Of a DNA stretch of 64,000 bases, positions 51,701-63,355 are shown in pieces. The notes below the pieces were generated by a model. It worked only from the letters and a program-made list of their open reading frames with translations, was not told where the DNA came from and searched no databases. Position 1 is the first letter of the stretch; every line of letters starts with the position of its first letter. Origin of the DNA: Amaranthus tricolor (taxonomy: Eukaryota > Streptophyta > Magnoliopsida > Caryophyllales > Amaranthaceae); NCBI RefSeq assembly GCF_026212465.1, contig NC_080059.1:14655805-14719804 (forward strand), read 5' to 3'. Made by a program: the position numbers and the translations under genes.

Positions 51701-54700
51701 GTACACCACAAATTAATCCCTATCAGACTATCAGTCAATTTAAGTTACCCGTAAGCAGAATGTTGTATGACTCACACACTAAGCAACTATTTAAGCTATC
51801 AAATTAGAAGTAATACTACAGTTTAGCAGACAGCACAGAACAAGCAGCTGGTTTTGAAATTCTGAAAAGTCCAAATAAAATGGCAGAACAAAAAAACTTC
51901 TAGAGTTGTAATATTTAATTCTCGATTATAATATTAACATTTTTTATCATGTAAATATTTTGAGACAAACCCTATAAAATTTTAAATAGAGCTCAGCACG
52001 AGATTAAGGTCAATGTCAGCTAGCAAGACCCATTAAAAAAAAAAAAGTAGTACAATGACCAAGATGTACTCTACCACATTTGACATGCGTGATGCAGCAG
52101 GAGAAGGTGTAAACATTACCTTATTGCCCATGACTGCGTTTAATGAACTAATACCACGTCTTGTATCGGCATCATCCAACACATCATCATGAAGAAGGCT
52201 AGCCACCTAAGACAACAAAAGATCCTCGCTTCAAACCAAGAAACAAATTATCATGGCAAGCATAAATCCATGAAGCTAAAAGTCAAAAGGGTGTCCATCA
52301 ACTCGAAGCTAATAAAAACATTTGGAACATCACTAATAAGGCAAATATTGAAAATATCAAAAACATGCACCATATATAAATTACATAAAATTACACACCA
52401 GAAATATTTATTCTCATAAGAGTTTAAGAAATACAAAGTTAAAACTAACCACAGAAAGAACAAGACCTAAAATGGGAATGGGATAGTTATTGGATGGAGG
52501 TAATAGCAACATAAGAAGCAGTAGCACCATATAGAAATGGCCAGTAGCCTAATGAAATAAAACACAAAATCAAATGTTTTGATTAATACATACATAAGTT
52601 AAGGGAGCAGGGAAAAATGTAACAAGGAAAATCACATTTAATGTTCACTATCAACTAATCACAAAATAAGTCCTGATATCTGGTTTTGATAATCTTACAG
52701 TTCTACAACATTACTCCAGATACACATTGCAAGCAAAGTTGTCCTTTTTTGTTGCATACACTGTAATAGAAATACAAAGAACCAAAGCTAATTTAAAGTA
52801 ACATCTTGAACGTTTGCAGAAGAAAAAAATTATTATTCAGGTAATCTCAAACATTTTCTCAGCCATAGATTAATTTTCATGAAATACAAAGCAGCAATTT
52901 CAAAATACATAAACATCAAATTAGAAATAGGGGGCCAAGGTCAACATAAAAATTTTAATAATATTATTAGTGATGGCCACGGAGCGGGTTACCCGGAACC
53001 GAACCGGTCCCAAACCGCTTGAAACCGTCCCGAAACCGGAACCGTTCGCAACAGGTTCCGAACCGCGGAACCATGAAACCGCCGGAAAAAGTTGCCGGAA
53101 CCGCGAAACTGCCGTAAAAAAACCGCCTGAACCGGACCAAAGAACCGCGGGCCGGTTCACCCGGACCACTGGTTCCAAGGAACCGCCCCGTAACCGGAAA
53201 CCTGACCGGACCGGTTCACCCGGCCCAACGGTTTATTAGATCCCATCAGAGACATAGTGAAGTGGCCTAGAGTTGGACAGGTAAAGAGAAGATATAAGCA
53301 ATTATGTGACCATTATCAACTAAAAAAAGTGTATTGGTCATTAGATACTCCTACACGTTGAGGCTCAACCAATGATTTATTAAAACAGGCTATTGGTTAT
53401 CGTCCGGTTATAACACAACTGTATATTGAGTGTACAGATAGCCGTATAAGTGATGAAACACGGGAACTAGCTATAGGCGTACAGAAAATGTTAGAAGCGT
53501 ATGTCCACGCAACTAAGATTTTTTCATATGTTTACGAACCAAACGTCCACTTAGTAATAAGTGAATGTATTACTATTTTTTATCATCTTCTTAAACATTC
53601 GCATAATGATACTAATATATTTTTAAAGCTGATTCTTGCAGATATGATGGACAAGTGAAAGACGTATTTAACTGATTTTCCTTTTATTTATGGAATTGCG
53701 ACAATTTTAGACCCATGTTTTAAGATGGAAATCCTTACTAAATTAATTGGATTTTACTACCAATCATTAGATCACTCGCCTAGTGACGTACATAATTATG
53801 TTCGAAATTGTAAAAAACTTTTAGCAGAACTTTATGATTACTATTCTAGTGTATATAACCCAAGTCGCGATACGTCTAGACGTGCTAGCGTCTCGGCCCG
53901 TCCCACTTATTATAATCCCATAAAAGCTAACATAATAAGCCAAGATGATAGTTTTGTAGGACCATCTTCTTCCTTACCCTCCGCTTCATATTTAGAACTA
54001 GATAATTATCTTAAACATCACTTTGACCTTGACCAAGGTAGTTATAATATTTTAAAATGGTGGAAAGAAAAATCAATAAAATTTCCCATATTATCGAGAT
54101 TTGCAAAGGATATCCTTGCAATTCCTGCTTCTACAATTGCGTCGGAGTCTGCTTTTAGTGTAGGTAGAAGAGTTCTAGATGAACAGAGATCTCGTCTTGC
54201 TCCACATACTATTCAAATATGTGTTTGCAAGAAAGATTGAGATCAAGCGGAGCTCCAAACACGAGGACTCAAGAACGATGATGATCCATGGATGATGATG
54301 GATACATCTACATCATCGTCAGGAGGAGAGTCAGCAAAAGCATCTAACCAACAAGATGATGATGATGACGAAGACGAATAGGATCATGAATATCGGACAA
54401 CGATCAATCAACATTCAACAACTACAAATAAAATGTATGACAAAGAACTACGTGGGCTTTGATTCCTTCGGGATACGTAGGCAACATAATATTCCTTCAG
54501 GTACTAAGTTCAAGTCCATTTTCTCCCTTTTTTTTATTAATCATCTTTATCGTTTCTTATTAATTTATTTTTTTTCCTTCTTTTTAGTAAATATTTTAAT
54601 AACGATGACAAGTAATGAATTTCGCTAATAATCAAGTAATCATCAAAGGTATGTCCGCATTATTATAGTATTTTTATATTATATTTAAAGGAAAGATAAG

Positions 54701-57700
54701 AATGGAACCGATGGTCCGACCCACCCGACCCGGGAGTTGGAACAGCCGGAACCGCCTCATGAACCACCAAGGAACCGTTTGGAACTGCCCAGAACCGGAA
54801 ACGTTCAAATCAGGTTCCACATGAAACCGGCCCAACCCGGACCGTGGCCATCACTAAATATTATTAAGGTAATAATATTAAGAAAGAAAAGATAGTAATG
54901 TATCACACATATTGTGACAAGGATAGCCTTAATACAAACATAAGCATTTTTTTTTATCCCACTCTTTCCCCACCCCCCCCCCCCCTCCCCCTCCACACAC
55001 GCACAAATAAAAAAAAAACACCAAACAATTAAACCTACAACATTATGTCAAAGTGTTGGCCTAAACCACATACATTTATAAACAACACGTAACAGGGAAA
55101 AGCAGCAGATAATTATATATACTCACATGTATCATCTCAGTGATCTCAGCAATGCACTGCTGTCTTCTTCGAAGTTCTGCTTCCAGGTTATCAACTACTA
55201 CAACAGGTACAGCAGGCGATAGTCTATCAGCTGAAGAAATAGATACAGGCATGTTCAAAGCTGTTCCCATCAACAGTAAAACCTGCACGAAACGGCAAAT
55301 AAATCCTAAGCAACATGCTTTGACAAGATTAAATCAAGTCTAGTGCATCAAAATTTAAATTGTTCAGCAAGATTCCGTGTTGAAAACCCAGTTAGGTGCA
55401 GATCTAAGTCAATTATGACCTATATAAAATTCATAATACACTCGTGCAAACAGGAATAAGAAGAGGAATCTGTCACACAATTATAAACCTGATACCGGAT
55501 TTAAGCCAGGAGAGTGGAAAAATAGATTCCAAACATCCAGAGAAGGAAATTCGTACAGTTGGATTCCCGATAGGATTTTAAGTATATGTTAAGTTGTGAT
55601 TAAAAATGAAAATTGTATTTTTGGAGACAAATGCTTTTATTATTAATATTACCACTTTATGATGATGATCATTAATAAATGTAAATTATCAATTTTTTAT
55701 TTGTTAGTGACACTATTCGGGATGAGATTCTTCATCATTTACGGAAACCAGGAAAATAATACACAAATACTAACAAATTTTGATAGATTGTGATGACAGA
55801 TTGAATTAATTAATCCTTCTAATACTTTGAAGATGTGGTCAAAGGATACGTTATCTCTGTGATGAATTTCTAATTGAGGTTAAAAATTAAATTTAAATAA
55901 TAAAAATTAAAAAATCATTTGGTCTATGATGAATGATCACCTTAATGAGAAAGTTGGTTGAGGGCCTTGAGGCTATCAGTCAATGTCCCTTGCTCTAATT
56001 TACCAAGGTTTGATGTGTAATCAAAATCCCACCACTCAAGTAGGAGACAAATGAGGTTTCCACTAGATAGTGGCATTCTCTTTCATGTCCCTCTTTAAAT
56101 AAATGAAAATAGTTGTATTGGAGAGTAATGACGATTACTTGTAATTTTATGATCATGTGATCATGTGACTTCAGCATTTCAAAAGTATATTAGTTTTGCA
56201 AGTACACATTTTTAAGTAATTCTTTAAAAACGTTTTTCCAAATCAATTATTTTATGAAATGGAGTCTCGGTTTTTCCAATATAGGGAGTTCATCTCCCTA
56301 GTATTATCTTCCTCTCTATTTTGCAAATGGGTAGTAGGACTTGAGAGTGGGGAATAATGGGATCATAGGATCACCTAGAAGATCATTTTAGTTCATGTAA
56401 TTAGATTCTTGAATTTTTAACATTTGGATAGTTTATAGACTATTTCGGATGCAATTCAATATGGTTGATTACAGATATTTGAGTTGCCCTAGTTTCCTTG
56501 ATGAATCAACGCGGCAATAACACCCTTATCAGCTAAGATGAGGATTTCCTAGCACATTTTTCAAATGTTCAAATTTTGAAGGTGTTACACCCTCAGTTTT
56601 CCATTTCGAATTTGAAGGTGTTACACCGCATTGATGAATCAACTCAAACATTTTTCAAATTTGAAATGGATTCAAATTTTGAAGGGGTAGAAAGAAATCA
56701 CAGGATTTTCAGTTCTAAAACAAATGGGACAAAGAAATCACAGGATTTGATTTGTTTGCAAGCACAGGCCTGTATTCATTTCAAAGAGTGATTTGCTCCC
56801 GCGTTCATCACCATTGATTGATTAATGTTTCTTCCTCTCTTCTGGGAGTTTCTTCTTTAATTATTCCCCAATTTGGTTTTGCGAACTGCTTCGCCCCCCT
56901 AATAAACACTTATTTCTTCCCAAAATTTTAAAAAGTTAGTTTACTAATTTGGATGGGGTAAATTCTAAATTTTCAAAATCCAATTAGAATGAGAGAGTAA
57001 ATTTTCTACTTTTGCCAGGCGAGGGTGGACAGAAATGAAGCATTGGTGAGTGGTTAGTGAGAAGCAAGTAGGAGGAAGCAACAAGGTGAAGTGAAAGAAA
57101 AGGGACAATGGATGGTTTTCGAGTGGTAATCGTAGTCTTGTAGGTTGCTGGACAGGAGAGCAACAGGAAAGGTGAGCAGAGAGATCTGCTGTGATTGAAT
57201 AATTAGCTAATGGTGGTCTTAGGGATAATGACGGTGATGTTGGGTGAGAGCAAAAAGGTCAAGGCAGGCTAAATTTTATTAGCTAAAAGTGGGATTTTTC
57301 TAGTTGATGCAAAGGCGGGATTGTTCTTATGTAATGCAAAGGTGGAATTTGTGTAAGTCAATCGCACAAAGGTGATATTTTTAGAATCATTTTGCCCAAT
57401 GTCAGTGATGGAGACACCATGTCCCAGTCCTACAGCTACACAGTAGGACTCAATACACCAGAAAATGCATAAACTTCAGAACCACGAAAAAATATAAATA
57501 TACCAATTGTAAACTATGACTCTATGAGCATCATTGGAGATTATCTCAGATATCGCATTTTTCAAGTAAACAATTAGTATCATGTCACTTTATATCACAG
57601 ATTCACAGTTTAAAAGCACACAATAGAGGAATAAACCATGAATATATGCAATTAACACATACAGTTGGGCGGAAGCGCTTTCCTTCAACTCCTAATTTAA

Positions 57701-57928
57701 AGAAATATTCAGCAGCAGATGCCAATTTAGGGACCTGCAAGATGCCAACAAAAAAGCACCATATAGTCTCCATTATCTATAGACCTATTCCTTATTCAGA
57801 AATTACTTATTATTCATTTACAGGACAAGGACAAGTAACTTGTTCACCTCTGCAACCACCATTGACCTCAATCTATCAGCTACGAGTGCTAATTCATCAG
57901 CAACGAGGGAAAATGGATCTGATTGGTC
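42766..57928 (-). CDS. SPS3: Solanesyl/geranyl diphosphate synthase, SPS3/GPS1 type (N-terminal exon not found)
   Basis: Minus-strand exons, 5' to 3': 57928-57848, 57734-57663, 55282-55127, 52206-52120, 49398-49327, 49232-49147, 47568-47436, 46563-46474, 45897-45799, 42945-42766. All join in phase to 351 residues plus stop. It is a trans-type polyprenyl diphosphate synthase that condenses IPP with an allylic diphosphate; plant homologues act in plastid or mitochondrion, making the side chain of ubiquinone or plastoquinone (family knowledge). Seen directly: GKRFRPT (IPP-binding), first Asp-rich motif DDVLDD at 110-115 followed by ADTRRG, KTYYKTASLI, and second Asp-rich motif DDVLDF at 237-242. 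Residues before DQSDPF, about 70 in homologues and including the targeting peptide, should lie on one or more exons upstream of 57928 that I could not identify. Product chain length cannot be read from sequence. Confidence 0.9.
43957..44811. mobile_element. hAT-type MITE in the last SPS3 intron
   Basis: The ends TAGAAGTGTTCAATGG and CAACCTGCACACCTCTA make an imperfect inverted repeat. The flanks tttcacac (43949-43956) and cttcacag (44812-44819) are a probable decayed 8-bp duplication. GC-rich 'ggcccccaacc' and 'cgacccgttaaatgcccg' subterminal motifs are typical of hAT elements. No transposase. Confidence 0.55.
48702..48913 (+). mobile_element. CATAGTGCAAAAA MITE, copy 3
   Basis: It starts cctagtgcaaaaatgcagta and ends ttatttttgtacaatg, and is flanked by perfect 8-bp duplications, ccataaag, at 48694-48701 and 48914-48921. 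A ninth base differs, so 8 or 9 bp are both possible. 212 bp with no coding. Lies in an SPS3 intron. Confidence 0.75.
50086..50306 (+). mobile_element. CATAGTGCAAAAA MITE, copy 4
   Basis: It starts catagtgcaaaaacgtgg and ends ttatttttgtactatg, so the terminal 13 bases are inverted repeats with one mismatch. It shares 'aatatcgcttggaacgacc' and 'cgatacgaccttattttt' with copy 3. Lies in the next SPS3 intron upstream. Confidence 0.7.
50307..52119 (-). other. SPS3 intron sequence, nothing further recognised
   Basis: AT-rich intron DNA between exons 49398-49327 and 52206-52120, after the MITE copy. Short open frames here have no protein-like composition. Confidence 0.6.
52968..54856 (+). mobile_element. 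Internally deleted hAT transposon in an SPS3 intron
   Basis: The ends TAGTGATGGCCACGG and CCGTGGCCATCACTA are perfect inverted repeats. Perfect 8-bp duplications, aatattat, flank it at 52960-52967 and 54857-54864. GC-rich aaccggaacc/ggttcc subterminal tracts sit at both ends. The 1889-bp element keeps only the C-terminal two thirds or so of a transposase and lacks the BED-finger region present in the related copy at 37847-42167. Confidence 0.93.
53241..54240 (+). pseudogene. hAT transposase C-terminal region, two internal stops
   Basis: One reading frame runs from the deletion junction (about 53241) to the stop at 54240, broken only by TGA at 53359-53361 and 53656-53658, where tryptophan codons are plausible ancestors. 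The longest uninterrupted part (53725-54240, 171 codons) holds the hAT dimerisation domain: KFPILSRFAKDIL, then IPASTIASESAFSVGRRVL, then RSRLAPHTIQICVCKKD. The N-terminal DNA-binding finger and part of the catalytic core are missing, so the protein would be inactive, but the dimerisation part is intact. Confidence 0.85.
55283..57662 (-). other. SPS3 intron (2.4 kb), no further gene
   Basis: AT-rich intron DNA. A short direct repeat of 'aattttgaaggtgttacacc' lies near 56570-56628. No exon or element with defined ends was seen. Confidence 0.6.
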
Positions 57929-59562
57929 CTGCAAAAGGATTTAAGCAACTTTAAAACAAAAAAATATACACACTTAGAACCATGAATAAAAAATGCGATT
58001 ATCAGAAGAAATAAAGCCAGCATGAAATATGTGTTTAAAATCAAACAAAAACAAACAATTAGAATTGTGACTTAAGCATTTTTCTTTTTAGTTTATTACC
58101 ACTTCATTAACTAAACAAAAACCATTTATGGGCATACCCATCAACAATTATTCAAAAGCAACAAACAGATGCCTATATTGGATACTGTAATTGCTTACAG
58201 CTTTTTTTTCAGGAAATACAAAAGGGCAAAGAGAAAAAAAAAAAACATGTCCTAACAGCAAAACAGATTACGCATGTTTTAAGTCTCACTAATTTCAGAA
58301 ACTCTCGAAACACCCACCCCGTAACCTATGATGACCTAATATTAGTTCCTGTTGCCCCGCATGGAAAAGAAGACAGAGTAACTCATCAAATGACATGCGC
58401 GTGCCCTAAACACACACATACAACAGATTTTCATCAAAGCACGAGGCCACAGCTGGTTCTCAAAAATTTCTACTTAAGGAATACAAGATTTCCATTTAGC
58501 GAAAACATATTATTCAACTTAAGCGATAACCCTGAAATTTAAAAACAAAGGTCTAAGAAAAAGAAAACAAAAAAAAATTCCATCTGGTGACATAACAAAT
58601 GGATACACAAGTTCAGCTAACATACAAATGTTCACTGCAGGATCAATATAAAAGCAAAAATAGCATTAAGAAACACCAAAGCATTCACTCTTGAATGATC
58701 AACGGAAGCACTTTTCCAACTTGTAGAATGACGTCAAAAGGCAAAGCTACTATGTATTTGGTGTATCCATGTTAATGGTTTTCTTGCTGAGAACACAAAG
58801 CAATACCCATTGCTTGCTGGGTTGAGCTAGCCCAGGGACCATGAGCCAATAAAAAGCTCTAATTATAAAGGGAATCTTGGGTACTGAGATCATTTTGGAG
58901 AGAGAAATGAAGCAAAGAATTATGAGGCAACGATTAAAAAAGCGAGGTGCATGAGTCACTCAAAGAAGAGTAAAGAATCCAAATCCTCTTATCAGGAGTT
59001 AAGGATAGGCGAAAATTCTCTAGAATGGTAAGCTGAACTATAGAACATGAAAGACAGAATTTTTGCCTATGTACGGTGGATAGATTATATAGTCTAGGAA
59101 AAAGGGCTCTTAAAGTTTGATATTGTCTTACCAAAATATAATGTTGTCGTGAGATGGATAATAGTTTATTTTGATAAAGAAAATATATAACTTAGAAAAA
59201 GCAATAAAAATCTAAAGACACGTAAATAGTAGAGAGCATTGAAAGAAGAAAAATAGAATAATTTAAAAAAAAAAACATAGACAATAGATTGATTATTGAA
59301 GAAAAGAAAATCCGAAAGATTAAAAATCTAAGAAGCCATAAGAAGAGAAGAAAAATGATGACAATTCAAATAGAATAAAAAAATGAATCTATTACAAAGA
59401 CGATAGAAAAGAAATAAAGAAAATAGATTGTACCTAATCGGGTGAGACTAGAGAGTGAGGTCCACAAAGTTGTAAAATTGTAAAAGAGCAAATCCTTTTT
59501 CAAAAGACAACTTTTTTGTCTAATTATTATATAACAACTTACTAAAGTCATTTTTTCCTTCA
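57929..59562. other. 5' region of SPS3; first exon not identified
   Basis: The missing transit-peptide exon should lie here or beyond. A minus-strand frame starting ATG at 59134 (MVRQYQTLRALFPRLYNL, Arg/Leu-rich, few acids) has a faintly targeting-peptide-like composition but runs to a stop and shows no clear in-phase donor to the exon at 57928. It is noted only as a candidate. Confidence 0.3.
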
Positions 59563-60270
59563 TCAACTTAAAGTGCAAAAAGCACAAGGAGCAAAAAAAG
59601 CGCACAAAAGTGTGCGCCTTATGTGTATCGCTAAACCCATAAGAAGAAAAGAGATTTTTTTGACCAGTCTTTGTAATGGAGAGTTTTTGGCTTGTCCCTC
59701 CATTAATATGGCCAAGATTTGTTCCGTTTTGTCTTGTTTCTTGGCGATTTCTCCCACTGTGGTCACTAATTCATCTCTTCCCGACCCCATAACAAATTCT
59801 TTGATCTTTGCCATTTCTTGTTCCAGAATTTCCAACCTTCCCGGAGCATTCGGATTACCCATTGTCATAGATCAAATGAACCGCTCTGATACCTGTTGTG
59901 ACACTTGCTGCCTGCGTTCTCTTGTTGAGAGCAATAAAAGAACAAACACCAAAAGAACACAAGGATTAACACACGGCTTAGAGTGTCGTATAAACTCCCA
60001 CACAACTTCGAGTATTGTGTAAACTCCCACACAACTTCGAGTGTTGTATAAAGTCCTTATTTCTGAATTCTTATTCCAATTACAAGATAAGATCATACAA
60101 TGAGAGGCTATCCCTATTTATAGCCTTCTAAGCCTAAGACCTTGAGCCCACTAACAAGAATAAAGGCCCGCTAAAAACATAACAAAATAACAAACTAACA
60201 TGTCACCTATTGACTTCGTATCCTCCTTCTTTGATATGTTTTGATTATCTCGGGAGCCTTAGATGTTACA
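59563..60270 (-). mobile_element. Truncated LTR retrotransposon inserted in the gypsy element
   Basis: On the minus strand an LTR (60270-59894, 377 bp) starts TGTAACATC and ends GTCACAACA. It is followed by the primer-binding site GGTATCAGAGC, complementary to initiator Met-tRNA. The start of a gag-like protein follows at 59868. The element is cut off at about 59563-59690. The LTR begins exactly where the RNase H reading frame of the gypsy element at 60271 onward breaks. Confidence 0.7.
59690..59868 (-). pseudogene. Gag N-terminal fragment
   Basis: The frame starts ATG 25 bases after the primer-binding site and reads MGNPNAPGRLEILEQEMAKI followed by a Lys/Glu-rich helix (EIAKKQDKTEQILAIL), typical of plant gypsy gag starts. 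Homology appears to end near AKNSP; beyond that the frame runs into unrelated sequence. Truncated and non-functional. Confidence 0.6.
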
Positions 60271-63240
60271 AAACTCTACCCATTTTGCATGTCTTTTGTT
60301 TAGCTTTTGTTGCCCATGTATAAATTTTAAAGCCTCATGATCAGAATGAAGAACAAATGATTTTGGTCTTAAGTGGTGAGACCAATGATCAAGAGCTCTA
60401 ACTATGGCATAAAACTCACGATCGTAAGTAGAATAATTCAACTTAGCCCCATTCAACTTTTCACTAAAGTAACTCACTGTTTTTTTTTTTTTTTTTTTTT
60501 TTTTTTTGTTATCTTGAATAAGGACAACCCCTATTCCAACCCCACTTACATCACACTTCACCTCAAACACATATTAAAATCAAGAAGCCTAGGTATTGGA
60601 GCATTACAAAGCAAGTTTTTCCTTTTTTTAAAAGCATTTTGAGCATATTATCCCTATTCAAACTCTCCTTTTTTTGGTCAACTCAGTAATAGGAGCCATA
60701 ATGGTTGAGAATTTTTTAAATGAACCGCCTATAGAATGTTGCAAGTCCATGAAAACTCCTGACCTCATGCACATTGGTTGTAGCCAACCAAGACTTCATT
60801 GCCTCCACCTTTTCTGGATCAACAAGGACTCCTTCCCCAGTCACAATGTACCCTTTAAACACTACACTAGGATTCATGAATACATATTTCTCAAGCTTCC
60901 CGTATAACTTCATTTCTCTCAAATTTTCAAACAACCTCCTCAAATGTACCACATGATCTTCATTTATTTTACTATACACTAAAATATCATTCAAGTAAGC
61001 AACAACAAAATTAGTGATAAACGGACAGAGAACTTCATTCATCAACCTCATAAAAGAACTAGGAGCACTGCAAAGCCTATATGGCATCACTAACCACTCA
61101 TATAACCCCTGTTTTGTTTTGAAAGCAGTTTTCCATTCATCCCCTTCCTTATTCTCGTCTGATGATATCCACTCCTTAAGTCTATTTTGGAAAAGACTAA
61201 GGCTCCACTCAACTTGTCAAGCATGTCTTGCAACCTAGGCATCTGAAAATGGTATTTGATGGTAATGCTATTTATGCACCGACTATCAACACACATTCTC
61301 TACGTATCATCTTTCTTAGGCAAAAACAACATAGAAACAACACAAGGACTAAGACTTTCTCTCACATAACACCTTTCAATTAACTCATTCATTTGCCTCT
61401 CAAACTCTTTATCTTCATCCGATTTGCATCTATTAGCGGCTCAATTTGGTAAACGTGCTCCTGAATCAAGTCAATGGCATGCTTAATGTCTCTATTTGGG
61501 GTGAGGCCCTTGGACAAGTCATCAGGGAACACATCTTTGTACTCTTCCAATAACTCATTTAAGGATGACGAGTTATCACAAGAAGTAGCTTTTGTATCTT
61601 TGTTCCTTACAACTAAAGCATACCCTTCACCATTCTCTTCCACTATTTTTTAAATTCATTACAAGTCACAAGAGAGTTTCTTTTTCCTTTTTCTTTTTTC
61701 GCAACTTTAGGGGGTAAGGGAATTAATTTAACTTTTCTACTATCCTTAGTGGTTATAACATATTCATTACTTTGTCCTCTATGCTCTGAATTATGGTCAA
61801 ATTGCCATGGTCTTCCAAGCAACAAGTGACAAGTATCCATGGGTAGTATATCAAACCACATTTCATCTTCAAAGCTTCAAATAGAATAAAAGACTAGGAC
61901 TTATTTCTTCATCCTTATTCTAGTGCTATCATTCAATCAATTCAGTTTGTATGGTTCAACATGATCTCTAGTAGTCAACTTCAATTTACTCACCGCCTCC
62001 GTTGAGATTACATCGGTTTGAGCACCACTATCAACAATCACATTGTAAGTCTTCTCACCAATCTTGCATCTAGTATGATACAAGTTATTTCTTTGCCTCA
62101 AATCAGATTATGGTTCACTAAACAACACTTTTCTTACTACCATCATGTTATATTCATCTTCTGGTTGTATTTCTTCATCGTATTCATTCTCCACTTCCTC
62201 AAAAACAAAATTGTATCTTTGTTCCTCTTCATCCATCATAGCACATTGAGTAGCAATCAAAACAGCCTTGCTAGAGTGTGCCCTTTTCCATGACACTTGA
62301 AACATTTTCTTCTTAAAGCAAATTCACTTGGGGGTAACAACAGCCTTTTCTTTCTTTAAATCATTTTTCAAACCACATGATGTTGCTTTACTTTGAAAGG
62401 TGCCCCCTTCAGAGTATGAAGGAGTAAATTTCGAAGTATTTTTGTAAGGAGTTCTCTGGTTTTTCCTTCTCTTTCTCTTCTTTGTCTTGGCTTTCATATT
62501 TCAGAGCCAATTTGGACACATCACTAAAATAAGTGTAGTGAGTGACTTCCACCTTTCTATTGATTGTTTTAGACAATCCTTTCACAAATTAAGCAATTTC
62601 AAAGGCTTCTTTCTCCTACAAATCACATATTAAGCAAAGTTTTTCAAATTCTTTTATGTATCTTTCACACACATGCCATTATCTTGTGAAAGATGAGTTT
62701 AATTCAAATATTGTTCCTGTTCATACTCCTTACTCACCCATTTATCTTTCATCTTTTGTTTTTTCAAATTTTCCCATGAATCTACCTTTTCTTTTTCGGC
62801 TCTCCTCCTATTAACTTTGAAATTTTCAAACCCTAAAGTAGCAAGTTTTGCAAATTTAAGCACAACAAGCTTAAACTTTTTTTTTATCATCATACCCCTT
62901 GTATTCAAACACGGTTCAATTTATCGTAGCCAATCAAGAAATGATTCGCTATCATGACTTCATCAAACTTCGGAAGATCTATTTTCAACCCCCTACCTTC
63001 ATCAAAAATTCGAAAACTTCCTACACTACTACCATCTTCTTCCTCCATTTCATATTTTCATTGATTCTATTAGATGTTTTTAACAATAATTCACCCATAA
63101 TATCCATTTGAGCATTTTGACTTTCTTTTTCAGCAACTATTTCTTAATTTTTCCTCTCCAACTTATGTAATTTTTTAAAAATAACACGCAACATATCTGC
63201 AAGATCTCCATTAGTGCCCATTGTCTCAATATTTTATTTT
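60271..63240 (-). pseudogene. Ty3/gypsy gag-pol remnant
   Basis: Order on the minus strand: gag (about 63100-62699; LGFENFKVNRRRAEKEK), a ruined zinc knuckle near 62290 (His kept, cysteines lost), acidic gag end, protease with DSGAQTD at about 62020, LLLGRPWQFD at about 61810, PR-RT linker with DVFPDDLSKGL, RT fingers (about 61290-61110; [13 protein letters not shown]), RT palm and thumb (61090-60716; [14 protein letters not shown]), RNase H (60570-60271; [16 protein letters not shown]). Many frameshifts and stops separate the blocks. The catalytic Y-x-D-D reads YLND. A poly-T tract at 60480-60507 interrupts RNase H. Integrase and the 3' LTR are absent because a second retroelement truncates it. 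Confidence 0.8.
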
Positions 63241-63339
63241 TTAAAATTTTTTTTTTACACCATATGCCGAGACTATTAGCCACAAACAACCATTTTTTTA
63301 AAAAAAATACGCCATTTCGATCCACCAAAGTCCAAAAGC

Positions 63340-63352
63340 TTCTAATACCAAA
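63340..63352 (-). other. Primer-binding site of the gypsy element (mutated)
   Basis: Minus-strand TGGTATTAGAAGC resembles TGGTATCAGAGC, the complement of the initiator Met-tRNA 3' end. It lies between the LTR edge (63356) and the gag region. Confidence 0.55.
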
Positions 63353-63355
63353 TAA

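Noticed and set aside
54970..54992. C-rich run as a structured or regulatory element
   Set aside because: A simple homopolymer-like tract in an intron with no supporting context.
58750..59134. Minus-strand frames as the SPS3 transit-peptide exon
   Set aside because: No convincing in-phase splice donor or conserved residues; kept only as a weak candidate in the 5' region entry.
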